64,000 nt of DNA from Glycine soja (Eukaryota > Streptophyta > Magnoliopsida > Fabales > Fabaceae), in the NCBI RefSeq assembly GCF_004193775.1, contig NC_041003.1, positions 30,990,263 through 31,054,262 of the forward strand, read 5' to 3'. This document shows, piece by piece, positions 13,701 through 24,240 of this stretch (position 1 is the stretch's first letter; each line of letters opens with the position of its first letter). The notes beneath the pieces are model-generated. The model did no database searches and was not told where the DNA came from. It was given only the letters and a program-made list of their open reading frames with translations. Made by a program: the position numbers and the translations under genes.

Positions 13701-13825
13701 AACGAATATAAACAGTTATTTAAATTACCGTCAGGAGGATCCGTAAACGCGAAACACCGAGAAACCAAAGTTGCCGAGAAGACAAGGACGAGGACAAGAT
13801 TCACGAACACATAGTTGCGAACCAT
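4764..13825 (-). CDS. SRF: STRUBBELIG-RECEPTOR FAMILY LRR receptor-like kinase
   Basis: Sixteen coding exons were joined by hand and every phase closes: 13729-13825, 12997-13123, 12833-12904, 12678-12743, 12477-12548, 12247-12318, 11655-11726, 11459-11524, 11313-11378, 10896-11218, 10358-10632, 9998-10263, 9756-9903, 5721-5860, 5476-5632, 4764-4946. The 2202 nt encode 733 residues. Order: signal peptide (about 1-28); N-terminal cap ending [16 protein letters not shown]; seven LRRs (about 75-237), mostly one per 66- or 72-nt exon; proline-containing stalk; basic stop and membrane span (about 295-318); juxtamembrane; kinase domain (about 400-700). The layout and length match the plant SRF family of plasma-membrane receptors for tissue patterning; the exact member is uncertain. 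Lys441 (LAVK) is present, but HGN replaces HRD (537-539), DCG replaces DFG (557-559) and SPD replaces APE, so catalysis is doubtful, as established for STRUBBELIG. Start chosen at MVRNYVF, before a hydrophobic leader. Confidence 0.93.
5990..8621 (-). mobile_element. Decayed LTR-retrotransposon sequence in the large SRF intron
   Basis: The 3.9-kb intron (5861-9755) interrupts the kinase domain and is mostly this repeat. On the - strand it lies downstream of the LTR at 8622-8927. No gag or pol frame is readable. A TATAAATAG near 6264 and a CCGTTGGATCATCC motif near 6410, both on the + strand, resemble legume LTR sequence, so more than one element may be mixed here. The left limit is uncertain: AAAGTG at about 5990 also occurs just right of 8927 and could be a target duplication, but no second LTR was found. 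Confidence 0.4.
7514..7814. repeat. Tandem duplication, period 147 bp
   Basis: Two diverged copies (7514-7660 and 7661-7814) both start AACATGTTGCT and share blocks such as AAATTGAGTATGTGTTGAAT and ACTGTACAATCACA. It lies within the intronic retroelement block. Confidence 0.8.
8622..8927 (-). mobile_element. Gypsy-type LTR (5' LTR on - strand) with adjacent PBS
   Basis: On the - strand the segment begins TGTGACACTCTTTATC and ends CCCCGATGTCACA, about 306 bp with TG/CA ends. Directly inside it (+ 8606-8621) the - strand reads TCCTATCAGAGCACGG, a one- or two-base variant of the initiator-methionine tRNA primer-binding site TGGTATCAGAGC. That order fits a chromovirus-like gypsy 5' LTR. The matching 3' LTR was not found. 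Confidence 0.5.
9200..9415 (+). pseudogene. rps4: Nuclear-inserted plastid rps4 fragment
   Basis: The + strand encodes [16 protein letters not shown] and then QVLLQLVE, followed after a one-base deletion by LGMA-like sequence and [16 protein letters not shown]. These match the central S4 RNA-binding part of chloroplast ribosomal protein S4. Defects are visible: a TGA directly before QLLKYV where plastid rps4 has Arg, and a frameshift where one T of a T-run is missing before CGGTTGGGTATGGCT. Only about 70 of roughly 200 codons are covered. It is a NUPT in the large SRF intron, in the opposite orientation to SRF, and not functional. Confidence 0.85.
9548..9700. repeat. Dispersed GGTTTTAAATTGCG-type repeat, copy 1
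   Basis: The sequence starts AAGGTTTTAAATTGCG and has alternating GTTGCAG/GGCCGCAGTTG blocks. A related copy lies at 17393-17548 in the G-patch gene intron. It is probably a MITE; this copy is diverged at its right end. Confidence 0.5.
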
Positions 13826-14060
13826 TATTCTTTCTCGGTTCCCAAACACGGAATCTAAATTGGAACTGAAACGAAGTGAAGAGAAAAAATAGAATTCAAG
13901 CGTCAAGAAAACTAAAACAAAAATAGAGAGAGGTTAAGGTTTTTGGAATGATCGACGAACGAGTTTACCTGACTCTGATTCTTCGTTTTCGCAGAGTGAG
14001 AGAGTTTGCAGAGTTCAGTGACACTGTGACACTTACAGTTGCGAGAGAGAGATTCTGGTT
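13826..14060 (-). promoter_or_regulatory. 5' UTR with intron and likely promoter-proximal region of the SRF gene
   Basis: On the - strand a good donor (GAGTCAG then GTAAACTC) lies at 13968/13969 and an acceptor (CGTTTCAG) at 13866/13865, suggesting a 5' UTR intron at 13866-13968 upstream of the ATG at 13823-13825. The leader is rich in GAGAGA, common in plant 5' UTRs. The transcription start was not located. Confidence 0.55.
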
Positions 14061-16078
14061 GAGTGGGGTCCACGAATAAGAGTTAGTTGTAGTTAGTTTG
14101 TTTTGGCGCGCAATGCTGAAGTGTAAGTGTGCTCCTAGTCATTTTAAAAAGAAAAATATTGTAAATAAATTTTGAACACACTTATCGGACATAATTATCA
14201 CGAAGCTTAATTTGCGTTTGCGTTGTTTAAAAACCATTGTAGGAGAGTTAAAGAAATATGATTCTATTACATTGCTTCCAAATCAAGGCATAATAATACA
14301 CGGGTTAAGTGATGGAATAGGATAAAATAAATTTTCTTATATTTTATTTCATTTCAGTCTATTTTTTCTTTCTTTCTTCTAAGCAATCCAAATAACGATA
14401 TCTAGTACCATTTCTTTTCATTCTCTTTTAGATAATCTTATTTCACCATTTCAAGCGCAACTTTGATTTTTAGTTGTCTATTAATTTCTCTGATTTGGTA
14501 CTGACTACGTACCTGCTTAGGCTTTAACTAAATAAAAAACGGAACCTTATTTTTTAAATTGAAGTTGGTTCACTAAATTGTTAATAAGGTCATATTTGTG
14601 ACCAAACAAAATTCTTTCTATATATATATTTAAGGGTTAATTAAGTTTTTAATTCTTAAATTTTTTTAAAATTTGATTTTCAGTCCCTAAATAAAAGTTT
14701 GACTGATCAAAATTCTTAAAATTTTTAAAATTTAGTTTTTAGTTCCTAAATTTTTTTAAAATTTAATTTTTAATTTTTTAAGGGTTAAAAATTAAAATTT
14801 GAAAAAGTTTAGTCAAGCATCATTAGTTCACAACGCAATAACTAAAACAGATAACAATTTAAGCTCGTTTAACCCATCAATTTAAATATTGAGTTCAAAC
14901 TTAAACCTATTAACAAGTGAACTAAATTGTTAGTTGTCAAAATTACATTTAATATTTAATAGTTCAAGTTTAATGGTAATTTACTTATAATATAAAATAA
15001 TTATAATATAAAATAATTTTATATTGTAATTTAATCATAAATTTATGATTGATATAAATTTTAAGATAATTATTATAAAAATTAATAATCTTATTATACA
15101 TGATTAGTGGGTAGGCATACAGATTCATATCCGTAGACCAACTCATTAAACCTTCAACCATGCCGTTAACGAGCATCTTTTCTTAAAATCTACTGGCTAT
15201 ATTGAGTTTTTGAGTCGATCCATTAAGTCTGTGGATCTCGTGGGTTTTATCTACGGACTATCCATATAACCCACCTAAGTCCAATGTGTAATGTGTAAGT
15301 ATTATTAATTTGTTATATTATGATTTTGATATTTAATTTAGGTTATTATTAATTTGTTGTGTTTAAAATGTTGGTATATTTTAGTGTGATACATTTTAGT
15401 TTAAAAATGAAGTCTATTTTTTATTCTAATTTTATATATTTTTCACTTTTTTAAAATATATTTTTTTAAATTACTATTTGGGCTCTTAGACCAACTTGTT
15501 TATCTATGAATTTTTGTGGGATAAATACTAACTTTGAACAAATGTTCATTTATTCTAGAGCTTATTTGGTTTGCCTAAAATGTGGGCTTCAAAGGCTAAA
15601 CCTTAAATGGACCGGATCAATCCATATACTCACCTCTACACATGACGGTATATGATTAGAAGATATAAAATATTTATATTGTCATTATTAAACCATTTCC
15701 CCCCTCAGTTTATATTTGTTTATCACAATAATTTTTTTTTATAAAAAAACCAAGATAGATAGTACTTGTACACAAGATGCAAAGTTAAGTAGGTTACCAA
15801 CAAGTTATTGATTAGAGTAATATTGAACTCAATTTTCTTAAACAAGATTTAGATTTGAGTTTTATGGATGAAAAAAATGTGCTTGAGATACTCTACCCAA
15901 GATGACTAATCCTACACATATTAAACATATGATAGATATTTCATATTAATAACATGATAATAAAAAAAGTTAAGTATGTTTGCTTTTTTTATTTTATTTT
16001 AAATATCAACTTCTGAATTGCATAGTGGCTAAAATTTAAGGTTCAACTTTCTTTTAGTTCTTTAAGTTCTAAGCTTTA
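14061..16078. other. AT-rich intergenic region, no gene seen
   Basis: The region separates the divergently transcribed SRF and G-patch genes. It contains repeated AAATTTTTTTAAAATTTGA blocks at about 14640-14810 (dispersed 'TTTTTAGTCCCTAAAT'-type sequence). It has no open frame with recognisable composition. Confidence 0.5.
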
Positions 16079-16684
16079 ATTATTTTGAAAAGGTGTTTAC
16101 TATTTCCACTATCCCTTATTACTTATACACTCCTCTTCCAATTGTTTTTTATTTTTTCCCCTAAATTATCCCAGTAAGTACACTCCCCTAATCTTTCCAT
16201 GAAATTCATAACTTACCTACTGGTGTGTTTGCTGTATAATTAAACAAACACTAGTAGTACTCCATCACTTCTTAAGCATTCCTTCACCCGAGCCAATAAA
16301 TAGAGTTTATTAACAGAGATTTTGTTCTAATTCAAATTTGACCCTTTTATGCAGATTTTATGGTTGAAAATTTTAATTTTGTGGTTGATTGCTTCGATAA
16401 AAAATTTTCTGAGATGTGTGACTTCTCAATGCATTCGCAACTGTCCCCTTTTAAATTGGTTCATCAATTTTCATTATTGACACCGAATTTTGAAAGCTGA
16501 TTCGGAGAGGGGAAGTGTTTTTTTTTTCTTTTCAGAACAGAGTTATATAATATATAAGGGAGAAAGAGAGGAGGGGAGTGTATTTGTGAGGATAGTTTAG
16601 GGAAATATTCAATCTATAACAGGAAAGGGGAGTGTATTAGTAATATGGGGGAGTGAAAATAAAAACTGCCTTTTGAAAATTAAT
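16079..16684. mobile_element. About 600-bp MITE with long inverted repeats at the G-patch promoter
   Basis: The left arm AAAAGGTGTTTACTATTTCC ... TTACTTATACACTCC pairs with the right end ... GGGGAGTGTATTAGTAATA ... AAAAACTGCCTTTT. A second inner block (CCCTAAATTATCC / GGATAGTTTAGGG) is also inverted. The arms are about 130 bp each and the element has no coding capacity. It ends about 140 bp before the G-patch start codon, so it is likely in or next to the promoter. No clear target duplication was identified. Confidence 0.7.
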
Positions 16685-16826
16685 ATAGACTGGGCTTTTT
16701 TCATGATGAAAATCCTGCTGGGCCTGCCCAGATTGAAATACCATCCATGGGCTTCACGGGACCCATGGCAGCTTACATTCATGACCAGAGCGCGTCATCG
16801 AAAGCCCATCGTCGCTTATGTTCGCC

Positions 16827-17322
16827 ATGGATGAATCACCGGCGAACAGGGAGGGCAAAAACAGAGCACAGGGAAACGAGGAACAAGAAGATGATGACTA
16901 CATGGGTGACCTTTCTCAGTTTCTTCCTTCCGATGCTCTCTTCCCTCCCAAGTTGTTTTCATCCAAAAAGGTGACTTCTTCCTTCCCCGTTTTACCCTTG
17001 AAGGATTTTTACTCGCTTAAAGAGAGTAAGAGATACACGACCTTCAACGAATCTCACGTACTTGAATAAAATTTGGTTTTAAAGTTTTCCCCTTTTCATT
17101 CCCCTCTAGTCATACCACATGATTTTACAATTTGGGCTTGAAATTTAAGTCTAAGTTCTGAAGAAAAAGATGTTGCTTGATCTAATTATTAATCAATTTG
17201 GTTCTCATTTGCTGTTATTCTAATACAGCTACATTTCCTTGGGAGAATTTTTTTTTTTAAATTTCTGGAAATCTGTGTTGCATGTAATTAGTCTGTTTTG
17301 CTTACCAATCACTTTAGTTCCT

Positions 17323-17393
<71 letters not shown>

Positions 17394-19163
17394 TTTTAAA
17401 TTGTTGTGAACGTTGCACTTTTGTTGCAATCCATGATATTGCAGACAAAATGTTGCTGATGTAGCTACAATTGCGGTTACAGAGACATGAAAAACCTTGA
17501 TGTTGCGGTCACAATTGTGTTTGCAGACCGCATTTTAAAACTGTGTGTGTGTGTTGTTTTTTCTCCCACTTTATATAATCCTGCACTAGTCCATGGACAG
17601 AAGTTTTGTTTTTGGAAAAGTAAGAGTAAATATTCAAAATTAGACCTCGAAAGGTACACTCGACTTCATAAGTTAGTCTTTGAAGAATTTGAATAAAACA
17701 ATTGATCTAAATGCACATCTATAGGGATCAAATTGGTGTTCAAAGACAAAGATACGGCAATGAGATAATTGGATGCCAATTTTAAGCTTTTGGGTTATTG
17801 TTGATGTCTCATGTATCTTAGGAAGACCAAATTTGAATATTTAGTCAAAAAATGAAGCATGAATACTGGGTGTTATTTTGTTTGCTTGTTCAAAGAATTA
17901 TTGCAAGATGCTTAATTTTCCTTAGCCTTTTAGTTTGCAATTTACAGGTACTATACACAGTGATGATAACTCCCTTTATACCGTGCAGATTTCCAGCAAG
18001 AAAGATCCTTCAGTCAATTCTTCCAAGAACCGGTTGAAAACTCATAGCTGGCAAGAACGGAGAAAACTTGAAAGAGAAAGGAAGCAACAAGAAGAGGATG
18101 AGCAAACATTAGCGAAAGTTGAAGCTCCAATAGCACAATCCAACATTGGGTTTAAGCTTCTCAAACAGATGGGTTACACTCCAGGTTCTGCGCTTGGCAA
18201 GCAGGGCTCGGGCAGGGCCGAACCAGTGGGGATTGAAATTCGACGGTCACGAGCTGGTGTAGGCTTAGAAGATCCCCACAAGGAGAAGAGGAAAAATGAG
18301 GGAATCATGATGGACAGGAAAAGGAGGAAAGAGGAGGACCTAATGAAAGAATTTGGGTCCAGGCAAAAGTCACAGTGGCAGAGTAGGAGAGTTATAATTA
18401 ATTACAATAAGGCAAAGGCTGCCCTTGATCAATTGGAGAATAGGGAAATTGTGGAGCCACAAAAGAATGACGATGACGCAGAGGGTGAAGAAGAAGAAGA
18501 GGAAGAAATAACAGAAGAGGTGTGTGTGTAACTTAACCATATCTTTTTCACTTATATTTCTTTTAACCTAGTTTTTGGTATTCATTTAAGTTGCATGCCA
18601 AAAAATAGTCTGGAAACTGAATAGTTGCATTTTCTTCTCATGATCATTATTTCTAGATTTTTTACTACTAAAAAACCATAACTAATGGGGTCAGTTACAT
18701 GAGTCAAACGATGCCAGAATGTTCTGCCATAAATTATTTCTGTAGACAAATTGTAGATTCTTCTTAATTGTTTCTCCTATAGTTTTTTTAACTGCATTCT
18801 GAAATTCTTGTAATTCATTTATTATTTTAAGCTCATTATTGTTGAACTTAGTTATATTTGGATTGGTTTTAACTTTGATGGTGTTGGTGATGGAATGTAA
18901 TGGATGCAGGACTTGCACGATGTTTTGATGAAACTGAGGGATGAATTTAATTATTGCCTCTTTTGTGGATGCCAAGTGAGTAAACACCAATGAAGCTCAT
19001 TTTAATACATTTTATAAGATGAAATAGCAAATCCAGTATGGTTGACAAATAAGAAGCCTCTAATTTGATTGCAATATTTTTTTCTTCCTCCTTATTTGTT
19101 CAGTACGAATCGAGTGATGTCCTCTTGGGCAACTGCCCTGGAACCAACGAAGATGACCACTAA
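16827..19163 (+). CDS. GPATCH11: G-patch domain protein, GPATCH11-like
   Basis: Four exons join in phase 0: 16827-16970, 17989-18519, 18910-18975, 19104-19163, giving 266 residues. The N-terminus is acidic (EQEDDDYMGDLSQFLP); then a basic coiled-coil-like segment (WQERRKLERERKQQEEDEQT, about 69-88); the G-patch (about 99-141: GFKLLKQMGYTPGSALGK ... GVGLEDP); a basic helical region; a glutamate run; and a C-terminal CxxC-containing module (YCLFCGCQYESSD ... NCPG, Cys241, 244, 246, 258), as in the DUF4187 end of GPATCH11. G-patch proteins commonly bind RNA or activate DEAH helicases; a nuclear RNA-processing role is inference. An in-frame ATG at 16818 would add three residues. An upstream acceptor at 17947 is out of phase, so 17989 was chosen. 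Intron 1 holds a TA repeat and a MITE-like repeat, and intron 2 a LINE remnant. Confidence 0.92.
17326..17392. repeat. (TA)n microsatellite in G-patch intron 1
   Basis: An uninterrupted run of about 33 TA units, directly abutting the dispersed repeat that starts at 17393. Likely highly length-polymorphic. Confidence 0.95.
17393..17548. repeat. Dispersed GGTTTTAAATTG-type repeat, copy 2
   Basis: The ends GGTTTTAAATTG and CGCATTTTAAAAC are inverted, with GTTGCAG/GCGGTTACAG blocks inside; about 155 bp. It is related to the copy at 9548-9700. The insertion sits beside the TA run, which suggests a TA target. MITE-like and non-coding. Confidence 0.55.
18680..18830 (-). mobile_element. Decayed RTE-type LINE 3' fragment in G-patch intron 2
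   Basis: The + strand ACTAATGGGGTCAGTTACAT and CCAGAATGTTCTGCCATAA align to the 3' LINE copy at 497-731 (ACTAGATGGGGTCGGCTACAT ... CCATAATGTTCT). Same orientation as that copy and antisense to the gene; heavily mutated. Confidence 0.6.
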
Positions 19164-19774
19164 ATTGAAGATTTCTGATGTGAACAGTTTCCATTATCAG
19201 ATTTTTTGTGGTTGTCAAGCAAGTTCTGGAAGCTTTTAATGCTTATTATTCCAATGGAGCTGTATAAGCTTACATCTAGTGGATGATTGGACTTATGGCA
19301 TTTCTTGTGCCAATATACAAATGAATTGTGTCTATGCTCTCGTTACAATTCAGATAGGAGGTTGCCTCATCTTCATCCATGCCGAATTGCCGAGGGACAT
19401 GGCAGCCTGTCCTCTTTCATGAAATGGATTGGCTCATATACAGTTTGTGAAACTTTCAATTCATATTGGAAAATTTCACAGTAGTTTACTCGGTCAATGT
19501 TTTAATTTTAGACTGCATTTAGAAAGTTTGTGACCTGACATTCTTACCTGAACTTGACATGGATATTACATCAAAATTTTAGCAAATATCAATCAGATGT
19601 ATTGATTGTTATTAAAAGTAGAAATTAACCATCTCTTGAAGAATTAATTATATAATTCATTCAGTCAAAACTTATGGTGAACTTTTTTTGTTTTTTTTTG
19701 GTTACGTAGAATTCTCCTATAAAATTAAACTAAAATTTAAGTCCCTATAAATGTATGAGCCAATGGGATGGAAA
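19164..19774. other. 3' UTR and flank of the G-patch gene
   Basis: The sequence after the stop at 19161-19163 is moderately AT-rich without recognisable coding sequence; the first few hundred bases are probably 3' UTR. A short open frame at 19287-19484 has no recognisable features. Confidence 0.5.
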
Positions 19775-20690
19775 GTTTTAGCTTTTGAGGTTGGAGGAGT
19801 GGGTGAGATATCTCTTTTACAATATGCCGAAGATACTTATTGGGGATACTTCTATGAATAATTTGTGATTATTAAAGGATGCTCTCAGAAGTTTTGAGCT
19901 TGTTTCAATTGAAGGTAAAATATTCATTAAGAGTAATATTATTGGTATTAATGTGAATGATCAGTTTTGGTGGAAGCTTCTTTTCTTTATTGCAATATTA
20001 ATGAGATTCCTTTTGAATTCTTGGGTTTTCCAATTGGTGCAAATCCAAGGAAAGTGGCTAGATGGAAGCCTGTCATGGTTTCATTAAGAGTAGGCTTGCT
20101 TCTTTGAAGGGTACGTATCTGTCTTTGAGAGATTATGTTACGCTCAATTCAGTACTATCTACTTAGCAACTTTTTTTTTTGTCTTCCTTTAAGATGCCGA
20201 AAAAAGTATCAATTTTGCTTATTGGAATTCAAAGTTTTTTCTATTGGAGGTGGAAGTGATGATGTTAAAAAAAGTGCATGATAAATTGGGATAAGGTTTG
20301 TCAGCATGAATGCATTGGTGGACTTCGCTTTAAACATCTTGACCTCTTTAATTTTTTTATTTTTTTTATCAGTGAACTTTTAATTTAATTAAGCCTTCTC
20401 AACAAGTGGAAATGGCAATGTTTAACCGAGAAAAATTCTGTATGGTATAACCTTCTGGTATATAATATGGTTTGTTGGACATAGTGATTCTAAATGATAG
20501 ATGGAACACTAAATCTGCATTTGTGTGGTGGAGAGAGACTTGTGTAATAATATGGAATGTGAGTAGTGTTGCTCCCTTATGGTTCTCAATGGGAGTGTGA
20601 TATGAGGGGCATGCTAAGTTTAGGCATGATTCTTGGATTGGTGTCTCTACTCTTAAATACACCAGTAGATTATATTAGATTTCAGAGGGT
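19775..20690 (+). mobile_element. L1-type LINE reverse-transcriptase remnant
   Basis: Shifting between frames, the + strand reads LLQYAEDT (from the F/YADD RT core), SFELVS-like, VNDQFWW, LGFSNWCKSKESG, SRLASLKGTYLSL and RDYVTLNSV. Further on come NWDKVCQHECIGGLRFKHL and RHDSWIGVSTLK. These follow, in order, the second half of plant L1 reverse transcriptase and its zinc-binding C-terminal region. Many stops and frameshifts and several small indels are present. Oriented like the G-patch gene, about 600 bp beyond its stop. Confidence 0.8.
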
Positions 20691-21354
20691 AAACATGATG
20701 GGATATAAAATAAGAGTAAAATCATCTTTAATTTATCAAATATTTGGTATACATCTAATAATAAGATAAAAATGATGTTCAGATGACAAAATTATGTTTC
20801 ATTAAAGTTACTTATAATTTTTTAAAAAAATCATGTTTATTTTATTTTACATTAATTATAAAAATGATATATATTTTTTGTTTTTATTAACAACAATGGT
20901 AATCATTTGGTTCAAGGTTTAGTCACACCTAAGATTTTTTTTTTTTATTAATAACAACTGTAATTACTTGATTCAAGGTTTAGAACTTAAGGTTTCTCAC
21001 TCCTCCCCAAAAATGTATTTTACAAGAATCAAATCCGTGTTTTTTCGGACAAACTAGTACCCATTGGGTTTATAATGTTTTTTTTTTGTTTATGTAAATA
21101 TAAAAAATATATAAATTATGTATAAAATATACAACTTTATGCAATTACTCTTCTTAAAATTATAAGAAAACAATATAATATTTTAAAAATAATAGTTATT
21201 CAATTTTTTTCTTTAAAAATATTTGAATAATTATTGTTTAATTTTATATTCTAATAATATAATTTAAATTTATGTTTCAAAATTTCTCTTATGCAAAAAC
21301 ATATAAGATATAAATAATAATATTATATATATTTTTTGCATAAGAGAGATGGGG

Positions 21355-21415
<61 letters not shown>

Positions 21416-21637
21416 GAAACAATTTCATTCGAATCGTGTAAGATATAGGTGATAAAGTTTTTTCTTCTTATAAGTATACACACATGCATATTTAAAATTT
21501 GAACTTGACACCACCGATAAGTGAGAAGAATGTCTTGTTAGTTAATCGATGAATTTGTGGTCATCCATTTTAAATTTGCAATAAGTTAAAAAAGAAAACT
21601 ATCATATGGCATGCAATTTAATGTTTAAAATATACTA
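20691..21637. other. AT-rich intergenic sequence with (TA)n
   Basis: No gene seen. A TA microsatellite at 21359-21410 is the main landmark. Two similar TTTTTTATTAACAACAATGG / TTTTTTATTAATAACAACTG blocks near 20880 and 20940 form a short direct repeat. Confidence 0.6.
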
Positions 21638-21830
21638 TCGGAGCATGGTACTAACTACTTACGTTTGAGGGAAGGCAGTGTTCATAGGGAACACGTTTCT
21701 CGACGAATTGATTAGTCTCGTTGGCCATCAGGTTTTTTAATTTTCACAGTACAAGCTCCCAAATCTCCTAGTGGCATGGCTGGACCATGGCAACTGCGAT
21801 GCTATTTAAAGCAGTTGGCTTAGATCCCCA
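21638..21830 (-). pseudogene. Inverted, decayed copy of the exon at 33780-33881
   Basis: The - strand contains GCAGTTGCCATGGTCC, GCCACTAGGAGATTTGG, GAGAAACGTGTTCCCTATGA, ACTGCCTTC and TAGTACCATGCTCC in the same order as the + strand exon and its donor flank at 33780-33890. The coding frame is lost by indels. It lies about 12 kb from the better copy and in the opposite orientation, suggesting an inverted duplication or transposon-carried fragment. Confidence 0.65.
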
Positions 21831-22654
21831 GATTGCCTTTTTTTTTTTTCATTATTTTACAAAAAAATTATTATTAATTTGTATTATTAGGTGATAAATT
21901 TTACTATGATATATGATATAGATCATATCTTTAATAGTAAGATTGTAGTTTTAAGATTACATTATTTGAACAATTAAGATTTTTGATGAAGATAGATTGA
22001 GAAAGATATGGTATTAAATCTTAAAAGGATTTTAAGTTCTACTAAGTCTATACAATTGAAGATCTTGATTTCTTAAAAAAAAAATTGTAAGATTAAGTAC
22101 GAACAAAAGAAATTTATATTTCGCTAAAAATATTAAATATTTCAAAAGATTGTATATTTATTTCAAATTGTTTCCAAAAATAGTGTTAATAATACTTGTA
22201 ATTATAATTATTGTTAAAAGTAGTTTTTAAAAATTAAAATTACTCAAATCATATTTTTTTGTTACGCCCTCTAATCTTATTTGACATCAATTAATGTAAA
22301 AGATAAATTGAATGACTTTATCATTTTATATATTGATAGTGAAATGTTAAAAACACTTAATTATATAACTTTGATTAATGGATTAATAATTTTGTAGTCA
22401 AAAAATAATTGATCAATTATATTAAACTAAACTTTAATTATAAATATTGCCTAACACCTTAAAATTTGTAGAAAGGATTTTGAGCTAGGGTTCTTGCAAT
22501 CAAATACAAGAATGCTGTATGAGTTTGGTTTTCTTTCTTTAACTTTTTGCACAAACCGGATACTGTTACCGTTGCGAGGGTTAGTTTATGGTTGCTTTGT
22601 TTTGGCGCACAACTGCTCCGAGCAATGAATGTGTTCTGAAACACACTTTTATGG

Positions 22655-24240
22655 GATGTTTGGATAATGAGAAGAGGGAAGTTGTGAAGACAGAAGTGAA
22701 CATATAAGGGATACGATCAAAAGGGTTTTTTTTTTTTTTTTTTTTTTTCAAATCTATCAAATGGAGTAAAATTTAAATTAATATTCTTGAATAAGTGGTA
22801 GGGTAACCTGCTTTTCTGAATAAAAAATTGTAAACTGTGTTATAATTTTTTTTTCATTAAAGTAGTAAATTTTTTTACTACTTTATTTTTTTTATATTTT
22901 TTTAAACACGACTCTGAGGTTGTAAGTTTTTTTTTTCTTTTGTATTTCTTTTATTCCTACTACTTTAAAGTTGTAAGAGTTTTATAGTTGTAATAGTTTT
23001 TTTTTAATTAAAGTCGTAAATTATTTTACTAAATCCTAAATCCTAAATTATTTTAGGATTTCAATGTTTTTTGCATATTTTTTTAAAATCGTAAATATTT
23101 TTTTATATTGTTTTATTAAATATTTTTTATTTAATATATTTCTATATTTAATATTTTCTATATTTTTTTTTTATTAATTTTAAGGATTATTATTATTATT
23201 ATTTATTTTAAAAAAAGTAATACAAAAGACTTAAATTTGAAATAGAAATTAATATTACTTGATAAATTATAATTTAATATTATTTGTTGATATTGGTAAC
23301 AAAATGTTTTAATATTTTTGTTAAAAATATATGTAATACATTTTAATATTTTTATTTAAATTTATCTCTTTTTAATTATTTTTTTAATTTACAAAACAAA
23401 TAAAAATCCTTAAAAAACAGAAAATATTAAATAAAATAATATAAAAATATATAAAATATTAAATAAAACTAAAAAAATACATTAATTCATTATATAATTG
23501 AAATAAAAGAATATTTAGATTTTTAAAAAATACATTACAACTTTAAAGTCGTGCAAAAAAAATGAAGTAAAAAATAATTTATGATTTCAATGAAAAAAAG
23601 GAAAAAATCCTTTACGACTTTAAAGTCATGTGAAAATCTTTTTTTTATGACTTTAAAGCTGTGTTTAATTTTTTTTACAACTTCAATAGAAAAAAATATT
23701 TAATACAATTTATGACTTTTAATTTAGAAGTCGTAAGTTACCTTACCTTACGACTTAGCTCGTTCGGGTATTAATTTAAATTTTACTCCAAATACTAAAT
23801 TTGAAAAAAAAAATTCCCCAAATATTTATTTGTCCTACATTGTTTTTATTGGTTTTTAACATTACTATACTATACAATAAAATGAATAATAGAAATATAA
23901 AATGTGTTCCACAAAGACATATAAACACTTGATAAAAAAATATTTTTGTAGCATAATAATTTCTTTTGTCTTTCCAAAAAAATATTATATATTATTTTTA
24001 AAAAATGTTATATAATATATATGTAAAGGGTAAATATGTCTTTTTTTCAAAAATCATTACTTTTTTCCACTTGTCTATTTAACCAAATGAGGGAAGAGAA
24101 AATTTAACTTTTCTATCTCTTTTACTTTTCTCCTACTTTTTTCAATTTAAACACTTTAAAAATCTATGTATTTTTTTTACTCATTTTCACTTCTATTCTA
24201 CTTCTTTCTTCCCTACTTCTCTGATAATCTAAACAAAGGG
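22655..24240. mobile_element. Foldback / MITE-like element with a nested second inverted-repeat element
   Basis: The outer ends pair: left TGTTTGGATAATGAGAAG followed by GGGAAG, right (complement) TTGTTTAGATTATCAGAGAAG then GGGAAG. Inside, 22757-22795 (TGGAGTAAAATTTAAATTAA) pairs with 23765-23800 (TTAATTTAAATTTTACTCCA), an inner element of about 1.04 kb full of ACGACTTTAAAGTCGT-like palindromes. The whole region is AT-rich with no open frame. Both layers look non-autonomous. Confidence 0.6.

Noticed and set aside
14089..14128. Similarity between TTTGTTTTGGCGCGCAATGCTG and 22597-22620 as a duplicated promoter
   Set aside because: The match is only a short core with no extension on either side.
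16747..16974. Upstream ATG ORF (MGFTGPMAAYIHDQS...) as the G-patch start
   Set aside because: Different frame from the exon that joins in phase to exon 2; the acidic DDDYMGDLSQFL frame is the family-like one.
17948..17988. Use of the upstream acceptor TTTACAG/GTACT for G-patch exon 2
   Set aside because: It would be out of phase with exon 1; the acceptor at 17988 is in phase. The pseudogene shares the upstream site merely as copied intron.
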